From Theodoxus fluviatilis (Eukaryota > Mollusca > Gastropoda > Cycloneritida > Neritidae): DNA of 64,000 nt. The notes beneath the pieces were generated by a model. It was not told where the DNA came from, did no database searches, and saw only the letters and a list, made by a program, of their open reading frames with translations. Location: NCBI GenBank assembly GCA_034096865.1, contig JAWQFJ010000626.1, positions 7,501 through 71,500 of the forward strand, in the 5' to 3' direction. This document shows, in pieces, positions 11,704 to 21,965 of the stretch (within the stretch, counting starts at the first letter, position 1; each line of letters starts with the position of its first letter). The position numbers and the translations under genes were made by a program.

Positions 11704-11807
11704 AGCCAATGTGATGGCCACCATGAAGGCAGGGGAGCCACTGCCAGTGGCCAGTGTCAACTTGGCCTCCCTCAAGTCCGGCGGCAAGACAGTAGCAGAG
11801 CTCACAG
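11704..11807 (+). CDS. SON: SON orthologue, post-RS linker exon 1
   Basis: Bounded by GTTGCAG and CACAG|GTGAGG, entering in phase 2 and leaving in phase 1. It encodes ANVMATMKAGEPLPVASVNL and LKSGGKTVAELT, which align with the vertebrate SON stretch AKANAAAMCAKAGVPLPPNL and KSGGATIEELT that follows the RS domain. Together with the preceding exon this gives a continuous helix across the junction (DKAQLRRIAIANVMATMKAG). The splice phases agree exactly on both sides. This is one of the exons that makes the SON call firm. Confidence 0.92.
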
Positions 11808-11965
11808 GTGAGGGAAAACCTGACTACACGAAGGAATGGAAGTAAAAATGCTCAGCTTGGAGTGTTTTTACATAATATTCGAAAATATTTTCATGAACAC
11901 AACAGCATACTTGAAAATACTGACTACTACAGAATAAGTTGTTTGACTGTGCTTTGCTGTGGCAG

Positions 11966-12114
11966 ATTTTTGCCGAAAAATGGCCAGGACTGGCGGTTCG
12001 GACTCGGAGGAGAATGGACCGAAGAAGGCAGGGGAGGAGGAAGAAGAAAGGCTATTCATTCACCACCCCTTCAAACCCAGGGACCCTCAATCCAACATCA
12101 TCATGAACATCAGG
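11966..12114 (+). CDS. SON: SON orthologue, linker exon 2 with the HHPFK motif
   Basis: Bounded by GTGGCAG (11963-11965) and ATCAGG|GTGAGT (12115). It encodes DFCRKMARTGG, an acidic run, then EEEEERLFIHHPFKPRDP and NIIMNI. This matches the SON order: ELTEKCKQIAQ, acidic run, then EEEEEPPFYHHPFKLSEP. The 157-bp intron before it is the shortest in the gene. It is immediately followed by a 690-bp TCTG microsatellite and then by the inserted retrotransposon. Confidence 0.93.
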
Positions 12115-12115
12115 G

Positions 12116-12192
12116 TGAGTGTGTATGCGTCTTGTGGTGTATGCTCTCTCTCACTCAGTGTGTGCATGTCTGTCTGCCTCTGTCTTTCTCAG

Positions 12193-12241
<49 letters not shown>

Positions 12242-12250
12242 TTCTGTCTT

Positions 12251-12289
<39 letters not shown>

Positions 12290-12432
12290 GCCTGCCTGCC
12301 TACCTGCCTGTTTGTCTGTCTGTCTGCCTGCCTGTCTGTCTGTCTGTCTGTCTGCCTGTCTGTCTGCCTGTCTGTCTGCTTGTCTCTGTCTATCTATCTC
12401 TCTGTCTATCTTTCTGTCTCTGTCTGTCTGTC

Positions 12433-12510
<78 letters not shown>

Positions 12511-12529
12511 CGATGTCTGTGTGTCTGTG

Positions 12530-12560
<31 letters not shown>

Positions 12561-12805
12561 GTGTGTCTGTCTTTCTGTCTGTCTGTCTGTATGTGTGTCT
12601 GTGTGTCTGTCTCTATCTGCGTTTCTGTCTGTGTCTGTGTCTCTGTCTTTCTGTCAGTCTGTCAGTCAGTTTCTCTGTCTCTCTCTCTCTCTGTCTGTCA
12701 GTCTGTCTGTCTGTGTGTATGTCTGCCTGTCAGTTCATCTGTCCATATGTCTGCCTGTTCATCTGTCTGTCTGTGTGTATGTCTGCCTGTTCATCTGTCT
12801 GTCAA
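12116..12805. repeat. ~690-bp (TGTC/TCTG)n microsatellite
   Basis: Long, slightly impure tetranucleotide array beginning within tens of bases of the SON donor at 12115. It yields long Cys/Leu/Ser/Val readings in every frame, which are artefacts. Confidence 0.97.
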
Positions 12806-13014
12806 ATGTTGAGAAAAAGAAATATTGACTGAAGGTCATCCCTTTTGTCTGTATATGTTGTGTTCTGCATCCGCTTTTCTGCTGAAACAGTGGAAAGCAG
12901 CCAGGTGCAGATTTTGACAGAAAGCAATTTCTCATGCCTAACATCTTGTCTGAAATGCCCTGCCTGACAAACTCAGATCATGTCCAATGCTGGATACTTG
13001 TAGACAACATCTGA

Positions 13015-13270
13015 AAACTTTAAGAAATTTAAACTAATTTCTATGTTTCCCTGACATACTTACCAGTAGACAACAGTGACATATGACCTTGAACCCTCGA
13101 AAAAGAATTTGCAAAAATCTTACCCACCTGTGGCTACCTGCATCGGACCAATCCGATTGCCTATACCGCGCGGCCGCCGTTGCCGGGGCAGCAGGAGTTA
13201 TCTCCCCTGTCCTGCAGGCGCCGGGTATAAATACCGCAGTAGCCACGGTCCAGGCCTCTTTTTGACACGT
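13015..13270 (-). repeat. DIRS right inverted terminal repeat
   Basis: From about 13064 to 13270 this is an almost exact reverse complement of 18150-18345; I saw one difference (agcaggag versus agcgggag) in about 200 bp. The outer 13015-13063 part is unique to this end and is complemented in the internal complementary region. High identity implies a young insertion or homogenisation. Confidence 0.9.
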
Positions 13271-13316
13271 GGAGATAACCCCAGCAATGCACAAACGGGG
13301 AGGCGGGAGGGACCGT

Positions 13317-13413
13317 CCGTTGTCTACTGGTAAGTATATCAGGGAAACATAGAAATTAGTTTAAATTTCTTAAAGTTTCCTCTTCCATACTCTACCAGTA
13401 GACAACAGTGACA
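13317..13413 (-). repeat. DIRS internal complementary region (ICR)
   Basis: Positions 13317-13378 are the reverse complement of the outer right end (13015-13075). Positions 13375-13413 are the reverse complement of the outer left end (18328-18366). The two arms meet at GTTT (13375-13378), the complement of the AAAC found at both element boundaries. In DIRS-1 this region is thought to template joining of the ends during replication. Confidence 0.88.
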
Positions 13414-13478
13414 TGATTACCCAACCCTGGGAGGTGGGTTGTGCATAAGCACCGAACAAAAGGAAAAAACACTCACCA

Positions 13479-13970
13479 TCACACACTAAGAGCCGAACCC
13501 GCAACAACCAACTGTGACGCCATGGAACGAAGAACTCGAACATCACGCAGGTAGTGCATGGGAAACACAGTCACTGCGCCAGCAGGCCGTCCCATAAGGT
13601 AAGCCAAAGAAACATCCGTGGCAAACGTTACAGAGAAGGCACCCATGCGGAGTTCATGAGTCCAAGAGGCACCAGCAGGAGGAAACGCATAAGCGTACGC
13701 CTCCGCGAAAAAACACGTATCCAGCAAGAAAAACATCGAAGACACCTGAGCGCGACGACGTGTAAGTGGCAGAAACAGTCGTCGGTCCCGCAGACGACGG
13801 GACTGAGTTCGGACCAGATAACACGGGAGCGCACGCCCAAACAGTGACATAGGATGCGCGCCACAACGAGAGCAGCCAAGTGAACCCGCAGGAGAAAGAA
13901 GCCAAGCAGAAGTTGCAACAAGTGAACCTTCGGATGACCAATTCCCGCACGAGGCTGCACCAGAGTGCAC
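13479..13970 (-). pseudogene. DIRS tyrosine recombinase, C-terminal fragment
   Basis: A 163-codon frame ends at 13479 with the C-terminal half of a DIRS-type tyrosine recombinase. Visible landmarks are LFGRALPCYLVRTQSRRL (residues 43-60; family pattern P-x-RAL-x-YYL-x-RT), LFLPL (65-69), the HELR box (105-108) carrying a catalytic Arg, FATDVSLAYLM (116-126), and HYLRDV (139-144) with the presumed nucleophilic Tyr at 140. The His/Trp usually found between HELR and the Tyr is replaced (LMGRPAGAVTVF), and the N-terminal half with the first catalytic Arg is missing. Upstream homology continues in other frames (13919-14226). It is therefore decayed and probably inactive. It lies just before the ICR, the usual place for the recombinase. 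Confidence 0.8.
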
Positions 13971-14226
13971 CAGAGATGAAGCTCGATGTGCTCCCCATCC
14001 GCCAGAGCTAGCAGAACAGGGAACCAGGAAGCTACAGGCCAGAACGGCGCCACCAGAACAGACGAGGACGCTCTAGGGCGACCGGAGCCAACACCTTCGG
14101 AAGAAGGCACGTGGAAGGGAAAGCGTAGACTGCCATGCCCGACCACGACCGAGCAAAGGCATCTGGCCGAGAGCCCGAAACCATAGAGCCAGAGAACAGA
14201 CTCACGCCTGTGCCACCCCTCCCCAC
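13919..14226 (-). pseudogene. DIRS RNase H / recombinase linker remnant, frameshifted
   Basis: Two frames carry consecutive pieces of the DIRS polyprotein end. One has DAFARSWSGMAVYAFP, CLLPKVLAPVALERPRL (about 14090-14200). A second, from about 14050 downward, has APFWPVASWFPVLLALADG and GIGHPKVHLL. They resemble the family pattern DAF-x-WSG-x-YAFPP-x-LLP-x-VL followed by APFWP-x-WFP-x-L. The frame change between them and the break before the recombinase fragment show decay. No Y-x-D-D box or other reverse-transcriptase motif is seen upstream. Confidence 0.72.
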
Positions 14227-14767
14227 TCGACATGTCGAGAGTGCGAGGGCGTGGCACTAGAGCCTGAGCAGAAAGGCGGCGCGCACATCGGGCCAAACAG
14301 CAACCGCTGAACGGCCAGACGCAACGCTCTCCCAAAGCCCCCCCCCCGAGCTCGAGAAACAGACCCAGAGAGAGAAGACGCCCCTCCCCCCTCCGCACTG
14401 GAGAACGTGGACCACGATCCACAGACCGATGGTGCCGACAGTCAGGGGAAAAGCGCCGACCCGAGGACCCCCGACCCCCGGGGAGCACGGAGACGAAGCA
14501 CAGGACTGTGCCGCACCGACACGCTCGACCGCGCGGGAGCGCAGGGACGGGGCACAGAAGAACGCACAAGAACGAAAGCGGCGTGCCGATCCGCCGGCAC
14601 GCCCGCCGAGCGGCCGGACAGCACACTGCGGCGCTGGGAGACCGCAAAACGCACACCACCGGAAACACGGTGCAGACGACGCACCGCCCCGTCCGAACCC
14701 AAGGAAAAGCAGGAGTGGGGCACAGAGGAGTACAGAGGGAGAGGTGGCATGCTGACCGGACCAGGCA

Positions 14768-16259
14768 GTGTTAGCTGAAAGGCCGGTGACAACACACCGC
14801 CGTAACCCCACCGCAGAGCTCGACCCCCGGGAGCGTGGAGAGAGCGCCCACCCCTCTCGACCTCTCGGGAGCGTAGGGGCGGGGCACAGAGGAACGCACA
14901 GGGGAAAAGACGGCATGCAGACCGGACCAGGCAGTGTTAGCTGAAAGGCCGGTGGCAACGCTCCGCCGCAACCCAGCAGCAGAGCTCGACCGCCCGGGAG
15001 CACGGTGAGAGTGCCCCGTCCTAATCGATCTCCCGGGAGCGTAGGGGCGGGGCACAGAGGAACGCACAGGAAAGAGGGCGGCGGGCTCACCGGACCCGAC
15101 AGCGTGAGCTGAAGGGCCGGGAGCAAGGCTCTGCCCTGTTCGCATCGCACCAGGACTCGACCCGAGGGGAGCGCGGGACCGCCTTCCGTGAGCGTCCAAT
15201 ACATACCTGTCCCGAGCTCGACCCGTGAGGAGCGTGGGACTGCCTTCCAACAGAAAGCCGCATCGCGCCACTAACCAAGGGCGCAGGAACTGGCCACAAC
15301 TGACCGCACAATACATACCTGTCCGTGGAACGCCTTCCCACAGAAAGCCACATCACGCCACTATCCAAGGGCGCGGGAACTGGCCACAACTGACCGCACA
15401 ATACGTACCTGTCCGTGGAACGCCTTCCCACAGAAAGCCACATCACGCCACTATCCAAGGGCGCGGGAACTGGCCACAACGTGAGCTGAAAAGCCGGTGG
15501 CAATGCTCCGTCGTGACCCAACCACAGAGCGCGACCGCATGGGAGCGGAGGGGCTGGGCACAGAGGATCGCACAGGGGGAGAGACGGCATGCAGACCGGA
15601 CCAGGCAGTGTTAGCTGAAAGGCTGGTGGCAACGCTCCGTCGTAACCCAACCGAGGAGCTCGACCGCATGGGAGCGGAGGGCTGGGCACAGAGGATCGCA
15701 CAGGGGGAGAGACGGCATGCAGACCGGACCAGGCAGTGTTAGCTGAAAGGCCGGTGGCAACGCTCCGTCGTAACCCAACCGAGGAGCTCGACCGCATGGG
15801 AGCGGAGGGCTGGGCACAGAGGATCGCACAGGGGGAGAGACGGCATGCAGACCGGACCAGGCAGTGTTAGCTGAAAGGCCGGTGGCAACGCTCCGTCGTA
15901 ACCCAACCGAGGAGCTCGACCGCATGGGAGCGGAGGGCTGGGCACAGAGGATCGCACAGGGGGAGAGACGGCATGCAGACCGGACCAGGCAGTGTTAGCT
16001 GAAAGGCGGTGGCAACGCTCCGTCGTAACCCAACCGAGGAGCTCGACCGCATGGGAGCGGAGGGCTGGGCACAGAGGATCGCACAGGGGGAGAGACGGCA
16101 TGCAGACCGGACCAGGCAGTGTTAGCTGAAAGGCCGGTGGCAACGCTCCGTCGTAACCCAACCGAGGAGCTCGACCGCATGGGAGCGGAGGGCTGGGCAC
16201 AGAGGATCGCACAGGGGGAGAGACGGCATGCAGACCGGACCAGGCAGTGTTAGCTGAAA
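14768..16259 (-). repeat. GC-rich 128-bp tandem repeats inside the DIRS element
   Basis: Six near-identical 128-bp units begin at about 15480-15609 and run to 16259 (repeat word gtgttagctgaaaggccggt at 15609, 15737, 15865, 15993, 16120 and 16248; one unit is 1 bp shorter). More diverged copies extend left to 14768. Each carries ggagctcgaccgcatgggag and ggcatgcagaccggaccagg. Long open readings in several frames follow from GC bias and repetition. Confidence 0.92.
15250..15480 (-). repeat. 90-bp tandem repeat, about 2.5 copies, nested in the 128-bp array
   Basis: Units begin at about 15250, 15340 and 15430 with cagaaagccacatcacgcca and contain tggccacaactgaccgcaca. They interrupt the 128-bp series. 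Confidence 0.9.
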
Positions 16260-18140
16260 GCAAAACAAAACCGCGGTCTGACCCGCGGAAAGAAACAGAA
16301 GAGGAGAAGACAGCAAACGCCTCTCCCACATGCACGGGACAGGGGAGGGGCCGGGCTAGAAACCCCCCTCGCCCCTATCCACCAGCAGAGAAAGCAAATG
16401 CAGGCCCAGCACAGCGTCCACCATCTAGCAGACCGAGTGTTGGGCCTAACAACCACAGCGTGCCAAGACCGAACTCCGCAGCATCACCTATCAAGACAGG
16501 AAACGCCGCGGAAGCACGCCAAACCGACCGACGCGTGAGCTCAAGAGAAGGAAGAAAGCAAAAACACTCACTCACCATGAGCTAGAAAACCTCCCTCCTC
16601 CCAATGTCGCTGCCCCCAGGGTGGCGACGTCAAAGTGCGCACCCCTCGAACACGCCAGCGTGAAGGAGGGACGCCTTTAATGCTCACAGCCAGGCGCCCG
16701 GCCAGTCGCCCGGGAAAAGCGCACAAAGAGGGAACAACAGGGAACACAAAGACAACAACCAAGCATACACCCCAGCAGTGGACGCAAGATAAGGAGGGAA
16801 AGCAGAAACACGCACTCTATAAAGAGCGAGAATTCCTGCGTACCTCCGACCTCGGTGCCACCACCTTGTCAACGCCAGATAGCGCACGCCACCCTCACGC
16901 CTAGCGTGAAGGAAGGCCGCCCTAACGCGCATAGCGAAACTAACACCAGACCGTCGTAGCCCATTTCGACGAGCAACGACACACCAACACAACCGCGAAC
17001 TAGCGCTTGCACTCAACGTCAAGCGTCCAATTCTCAAACTCACACACAAGCGTTTAAATGGCAAATCCACACAAACGTCAACTGACGCCAAACAGCGGCA
17101 ATACTTCCCCCAAGCTCCCAGCGAAGGGGAAGTGCAAACCAGCTACAAGCAATCCCAAAGCAACGACAAGCAAAATTTTTACACACAAGAAAAAAGCAAG
17201 CCGTTGGCAGTAGAAAACTACTGGCCACCAACCCGCCATTTCACAGAAGCCAACACGCGTGTACACCAAGTACTGAGCGAAAAAATGGCCTCTGAGTGGG
17301 AGTACAGTAACAACAGCGTGCGACAAACGCACCGCCAGTTACAACTGCAACCACCAAAACAGCGGCCACCTCGCGAGAAAGAAAGAAAGACCCAAAACCC
17401 CGTGCAGACGGAAAGGAGAGGGTAGAGAACACCTCGTTCAGTCAGTGGAACGAGAACTCACTCCACCCCACTCGCATCCGCCATGCCGGCGCCGCCGCTA
17501 CCCTGTCGCCTCTACACGGAGAGCGACAAGGCAAACGCCATACCTAAGAGTGGTTAGCAACAGCTACCGCAAACAGGCAAGAAAAATCCAATGCAAACAC
17601 AACAGCCCGCCGGCTCACCTGACGAAACAGGAAAAGCAGCTGCTGCCCTCAACACCGACCTACGCATGGACGAACCCGCAGGAGGGAGGGAGGAAGACCG
17701 TTCTCGCAAAACCCGAGAACGCCCCTCCACCCCTGGGGTCGCCCCCGAGGCCACACCAGCATTCGCGACACCGCGAACACGCGGTGCGACGGAAAAGTCC
17801 GCCATGACAGAACGCAAATGGCGCCCCAGCCACCCACAAGCAGCCAAGCGAACCACGCGAACCGCCCAAACGCGACGACAAGCTAACAACAGCAAAACAC
17901 GAGCAAGTCGCCGCCAGAACAAACAGAGACACCACACGCCAACCAAACGAAAGGGCAGGTGCACTCAAGGTATCAAAACAAACGCTAAAACGCGTCACTG
18001 ACACCAAACCAAGCGTTATACTTCCCTGAAACTCTCAGCGAAGAAAACGCAGGAGAAAGCAAACTCTCTACAGCTACACAGAGCAGAGGTAATCCAAGCA
18101 TGAGGTATCCACATGCCAGCGAAACGCACACAGCGCACGA
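16260..18140 (-). other. DIRS interior, 5' part: GC-rich, no recognised protein
   Basis: This is where gag and reverse transcriptase should lie in a complete element read from the left end. Several 60-135-codon frames exist on both strands, but none shows a recognisable motif. Composition is strongly GC-rich, unlike the AT-rich SON introns. Confidence 0.6.
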
Positions 18141-18149
18141 AAGTCAAAA

Positions 18150-18366
18150 AGAGGCCTGGACCGTGGCTACTGCGGTATTTATACCCGGCGCCTGCAGGAC
18201 AGGGGAGATAACTCCCGCTGCCCCGGCAACGGCGGCCGCGCGGTATAGGCAATCGGATTGGTCCGATGCAGGTAGCCACAGGTGGGTAAGATTTTTGCAA
18301 ATTCTTTTTCGAGGGTTCAAGGTCATATGTCACTGTTGTCTACTGGTAGAGTATGGAAGAGGAAAC
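18150..18366 (-). repeat. DIRS left inverted terminal repeat
   Basis: Reverse complement of the right repeat over about 200 bp, with an additional outer 20-30 bp (gtatggaagagg...) that is complemented in the ICR. It contains the TATA-type promoter described separately. Confidence 0.9.
18173..18187 (-). promoter_or_regulatory. TATA-box candidate in the DIRS left terminal repeat
   Basis: On the - strand the word CCGGGTATAAATACC lies within the left repeat about 180 bp from the element end, correctly placed to drive inward transcription of the element. The same word is present in the right repeat (about 13222-13238) facing outward. Inference from sequence only. Confidence 0.5.
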
Positions 18367-18451
18367 TCACTACTTCAGCAAATTCTACTTGTGACTTCTG
18401 ACTGGCTTTCACTGTGACTGACTATCAGTGTTATAGCAAGCGCTATAAGAA

Positions 18452-18492
18452 TAATGATGATGATGATGGTGACAATGATGATGATGATAATA
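18452..18492. repeat. (ATG/GAT)n microsatellite
   Basis: Short trinucleotide run ending about 28 bp before the SON acceptor at 18518-18520. Confidence 0.9.
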
Positions 18493-18520
18493 AGTTTGAA
18501 TACATCTGTTCTGTATGCAG

Positions 18521-18808
18521 AATGCCCGCCAGCTGCCCATCTTGACACCACAGGAAAAGCAGTCCCAGCTTTCTACTCTGCGTCTGCAGTTCCCTGTAGA
18601 CAGCGGCATCCACCATCGCGCCAAAGAGTGGGTGCTGGTGGAAAAATCCTCTGCCACTGCCCCACCTGGAGGAACGAACCCTGAAACTCCTGCTCCTGCT
18701 CCAGTGCCCCCACCTCCTGGTGCTGGTGCTGGTGCAGTAGTCCCTAAGGCTGAAGTGGCTGCTCCGTGCCCAGCTCCTGATAAAGTCTTCCCGGATCCCC
18801 CCCCTGCA
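18521..18808 (+). CDS. SON: SON orthologue, linker exon 3 (WVLVEK motif, Pro/Ala-rich end)
   Basis: Bounded by TATGCAG and CCTGCA|GTGAGT; phase 0 at both ends. It encodes NARQLPILTPQEKQSQLS, then LQFPVDSGIHHRAKEWVLVE, aligning with the SON segment PTPPKSQVTLTKEFPVSSG...GEWVPVEKN. The second half is Pro/Ala-rich low-complexity sequence (PAPAPVPPPPGAGAGAVV). The 6.4-kb intron before it contains the DIRS element, so the insertion leaves the coding sequence intact if the intron is spliced. Confidence 0.92.
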
Positions 18809-19084
18809 GTGAGTGAGACATCTTGATAGGTGTCTATGGCTTGGGTGTAGAGAATCAGGAATGGTTGCTGCTGCTGCTAGATGCACCCCTTCATTGGCAG
18901 GAACCTGTGGTCATAGAGATTTTTAAATGTTGTGTTCTACTGATGCTGTCCAAGTCTCCTCACTAAGAAATGATTTCAATCTCATGGAAAGTCCACCCAA
19001 GGTTCAATACATTCCTTTTTGTTTTTAACCTTTTCGTACAGATGAAGCAGTAAGGGAGTGGAAACTATGGTGTTAAATGTTATG

Positions 19085-20712
19085 ATTAACCCATTACCAC
19101 TTTACGTCATCTGCAACAACAAAAAATCCCACGTTTCTGAGCATTTTTGTGATTAAAAAAAAGATATCCAGTGACCGCTTTCAACATTCATTTTCTCTGC
19201 TTGTGTTTTGGACATTTTGATGATTCAAACACTGTCAGAAAGCCTTTACTCTTGGCTGCCCCGTGGGTTTGGTGTAATAATTGACCCACCGTGTCTCCCT
19301 ATGTGATTCGTAAGAGGCGAATAACCAGGGACATTGTGACTTGATTTGCGTTGACTCTAAACTGTTCTAGAAGTTTTTGTGCGTAATGGCCTTACATAGC
19401 CTAGAAAGGCTGATAGGCCAAAAAACTCCATCCATCCATTCTTGTCATGTCAAGCAACTTCCTTTCCTACAAATCCTTTTGAGGTATAATTTTAGAAAAA
19501 TAAAAGAATAGTGAAAAATGACCGTTCTCTGCTTTCTTACAGCCTGTTGTGACTGACATGATGGTATAAGATGCAAAAGTTTTAACTGTAAAAACAATCA
19601 ACACCATTTATCAATCATGTGAATAGATTACAGCAACATCCATGATTTACAAAGTATTTCACACCGAGTCAAATGAAACTAGCCACAATATCAGCATTTT
19701 ACCCTCACTGTCTTCACTTGCACTTTTCTCTCTCTTTTTTTGGGTGTCAATTCATTTACATCAATTAACCACTGAAATATAGTTAAGAGACTGTGCTTTG
19801 TTATTTGTCTTTATCATTCGCAAATAAGATCAGTGTTTTACATAGTATCTTAATAAAAAAGAGGAATACAATCTTTTGACATGATAAAAGACCACTTCTA
19901 GCAAAGCAAATGATTGTTATCTTCATTGAACTTTCACAAATCATCAAATAATTTTCATTGGCAAAAATACTAACCATTTTTGCACCCTCTTGAAACAGTT
20001 GGGAATGATGGAATATTCACAGTGCATACAAAACCAAACCAAAGGAGTCGAATAAGCCATGCTGGGAGACAGGATTGTTCAGACCAGCAGTTCACTGTCA
20101 TCATCTCTGGATTCTTCTTCCAAAGTTTCATGTCCCCCACCTTGCTAGCTTTGGACCCATTCTGGTTCAAATTTGACTTCAATGTCGCTACCCTTACTCG
20201 TATTAGATGCCTCGTCGGCCATGTTTTCAACTTTCTCCCAAAATCCCAATGCCACATGATTTAAAAGTCAATAACTTCATGTCTACTTCACTGATCTCAA
20301 TGAAACTTTCATGTACAGTATAGGCGCAGCCATTCGCAGATATCCCACAGTCCCCTGAGATGTTGATAGCCTGACTGGATTCAATCCCATTTACAGAGCT
20401 GCTATAGGATGCAATGTGTATGTTGCATCCATCGGAAAAAGTAGATGTAACATGAGCTTATCATCCTGCGAAAAAGATCAGGTTTAAAAAATCAATTTTC
20501 CACTCCTACTTGCTCGATTTTAAATTTGTAAACGCATAACGGAGGTGTTTTCACTTGGCCACACAGCATGCCTAGTATCTGTCATGTGATGTCCGCAGCT
20601 ATTTCAGTCCATGCAATGAATGAACACCACTATCAAATGCGACTTCCACGTATCATCTGGTCAGAAAGGGAGATGTAACGCATGCGTAGCATCTGGTCGG
20701 AAAGGGTTAACG
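19085..20712. mobile_element. Possible TTAA-flanked DNA element with nested repeat
   Basis: TTAACCCATTAC occurs near 19085 and GGAAAGGGTTAA near 20700-20711, giving weak inverted CCCWTT-type ends on TTAA, the target of piggyBac transposons. The terminal similarity is short, so this may be chance. The family A copy at 19257 lies inside. No transposase frame is seen. Confidence 0.25.
19257..19440 (+). mobile_element. Short interspersed repeat family A, full-length-like copy
   Basis: Same head, body and 3' hairpin (agcctagaaaggctgatagg) as the copy at 6508, ending in CATC repeats. It lies in the SON intron 18809-21329, on the same strand as every other copy in the window. Confidence 0.78.
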
Positions 20713-20939
20713 TCCCATAGTGCCACACTCCACACCTCGTTGCCATTCCTTTCAAGCCTGTCCTCTGTGTGCAGCACTTCTGCCAAGAGATCGTCACATG
20801 AATACCAGTTTGAAAACCAAGAGGAGAAAAACAAAATGGAGGGGCTCATCCCTTTACCAATGGCTAGGGGTGGAATGAGAGTGGCTGCAAGGGGCAGGGT
20901 ATGGTGGTGTGAGAGGAGTGAATGTTGCAGATACTTGAG

Positions 20940-21253
20940 AATAAACTGTTTGGAGCACTGCACTGCCCACAGCATGCGACGCCCGCCAGGGTGCATGTGC
21001 TTGTCATGCAGTTCCCACGGGGCGTTTTTGAGACAAGCCAACTTGTGTTGAGAAATAATCTGTGCTTACACTCCAGGGAGAAAAATTACAAAGGTCAAAA
21101 TATGAATGTGTGTCTAGGTTGGACAACAGACATCGCGAGTGATCGTCATAGAAAACAGTTAATGACTGCAGTTTTCAGTACCTGGGTAGGGTGCTGACCT
21201 CGGTAGGGTACTGATTGTCTCAGATTTGGCTGTGGGCAGAGCAGTGCAAAGGG
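20940..21253 (+). mobile_element. piggyBac-type MITE copy 1 (TTAA end)
   Basis: The right end reads TTTGGCTGTGGGCAGAGCAG...GGG followed by TTAA at 21254-21257. The left end (gcactgcactgcccacagc at about 20955) is the complementary inverted terminus, but its TTAA is eroded. The interior (tgtcatgcagttccca, gtgttgagaaata, cagacatc) is shared in inverted orientation with the copy at 34308-35556. It has no coding capacity. Confidence 0.6.
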
Positions 21254-21329
21254 TTAATTGCAGGACAATGGATACTAGAGAGGCAATGGGATGATCTACA
21301 CGTGCATCTGTAATCTTTCTTCACCGCAG

Positions 21330-21440
21330 ACCATCGACATTGGCTCCATCGTCTCAGAGAGGCTGCAGTTGGTGCGAAAGCTGCAAGAGAACCCCCTGGA
21401 CGTGCAGGCCCTCAGCCGCATGCACCAGGCTCAGCAGCAG
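21330..21440 (+). CDS. SON: SON orthologue, helical exon (SERLQLVRKL)
   Basis: Exactly 37 codons between ACCGCAG and CAGCAG|GTGAGG, phase 0 on both sides. It encodes TIDIGSIVSERLQLVRKLQE and NPLDVQALSRMHQAQQQ, aligning residue for residue with the SON segment PVDISTAMSERALAQKRLSE and NAFDLEAMSMLNRAQERI. This predicted helical element precedes the G-patch region in all SON proteins. The agreement of length and phase makes the call firm. Confidence 0.94.
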
Positions 21441-21707
21441 GTGAGGGTCTGCAAAGCGGAGCTGCTTGCCTTTCTCTGAGCAGGTGCAGGACCATGGCAG
21501 ATGAGGTGTTTCAGTACTCGGCACTGAGATTTCAGAGTGGTCTTTTACTTGACATCTGACATTCTGTCTCTATGCAATCAAGAAGAAACTTTTCTCTCAA
21601 TGACTCTGTGCAGCGCCTTTGAGCAGTGTTCTGAAATTGATGCTATATAGATCTATCAATATACATACATGCATACATTCTTGCCTGCCATTTAGAGTGC
21701 ATCATGT

Positions 21708-21965
21708 GCACTGAGGAGCTCTGTGGCAGAGTGGTTAGCACACCTGACCTGCAGTCACTGGAGGCTGGTGGGTGCAGCTGTGCAGTTCCTAGAGGTGCAT
21801 CCTTGAGCAAGGTGCTAAACTGGCCTTGCTTCTCCCCACCCAGGAGTAAGACCGGATACCTGTGAGGGCAGCGGTGGTGCAATTAACCCCCTGTGTGCAG
21901 CTGTGAGCCGGCATTGGGTTGGAGTACTCTCCAGGAAGTGGAGCTGGTGTTTTCAAATAAATGTT
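21708..21965 (+). mobile_element. tRNA-derived SINE
   Basis: The 5' end contains a polymerase III A-box-like word (tggcagagtggttagca) and a weak B-box region (ggaggctggtgggtgcag), followed by a body with gcatccttgagcaaggtgct and a 3' part with gagccggcattgggttgg. Fragments recur at 1-95 (+) and 31290-31471 (-). Confidence 0.7.

Larger units (their letters stand above)
13015..18366 (-). mobile_element. DIRS-order (tyrosine-recombinase) retrotransposon, non-autonomous, inserted in a SON intron
   Basis: The ~5.35-kb insert shows the DIRS-1 plan read on the - strand. The left inverted terminal repeat is at 18366-18155 and the GC-rich interior follows. Tyrosine-recombinase remnants lie near the 3' end (13479-14226). 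An internal complementary region is at 13413-13317 and the right inverted repeat at about 13270-13015. The internal complementary region joins, head to head, the complement of the left outer end (39 bp, identical) to the complement of the right outer end (about 60 bp, one mismatch seen). This is diagnostic for DIRS elements, which template circle closure from it. Both ends share AAAC(T) with the flank and no longer target duplication is seen, as expected for recombinase-mediated insertion. No reverse transcriptase is detectable, so this copy would need help in trans. Confidence 0.85.

Noticed and set aside
11959..12832. Cys/Leu/Ser/Val-rich frames after the HHPFK exon
   Set aside because: Beyond the donor at 12115 they are translations of the TCTG microsatellite.
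13628..17100. Many long GC-rich open frames, possibly bacterial contamination or a gene cluster
   Set aside because: The block lies between inverted terminal repeats and has DIRS remnants and tandem repeats. Frames overlap on both strands without consistent homology beyond 13479-14226.
21708..21790. A functional tRNA gene
   Set aside because: An A-box-like word is present, but no full cloverleaf or good B-box could be drawn, and the sequence continues as a SINE body.
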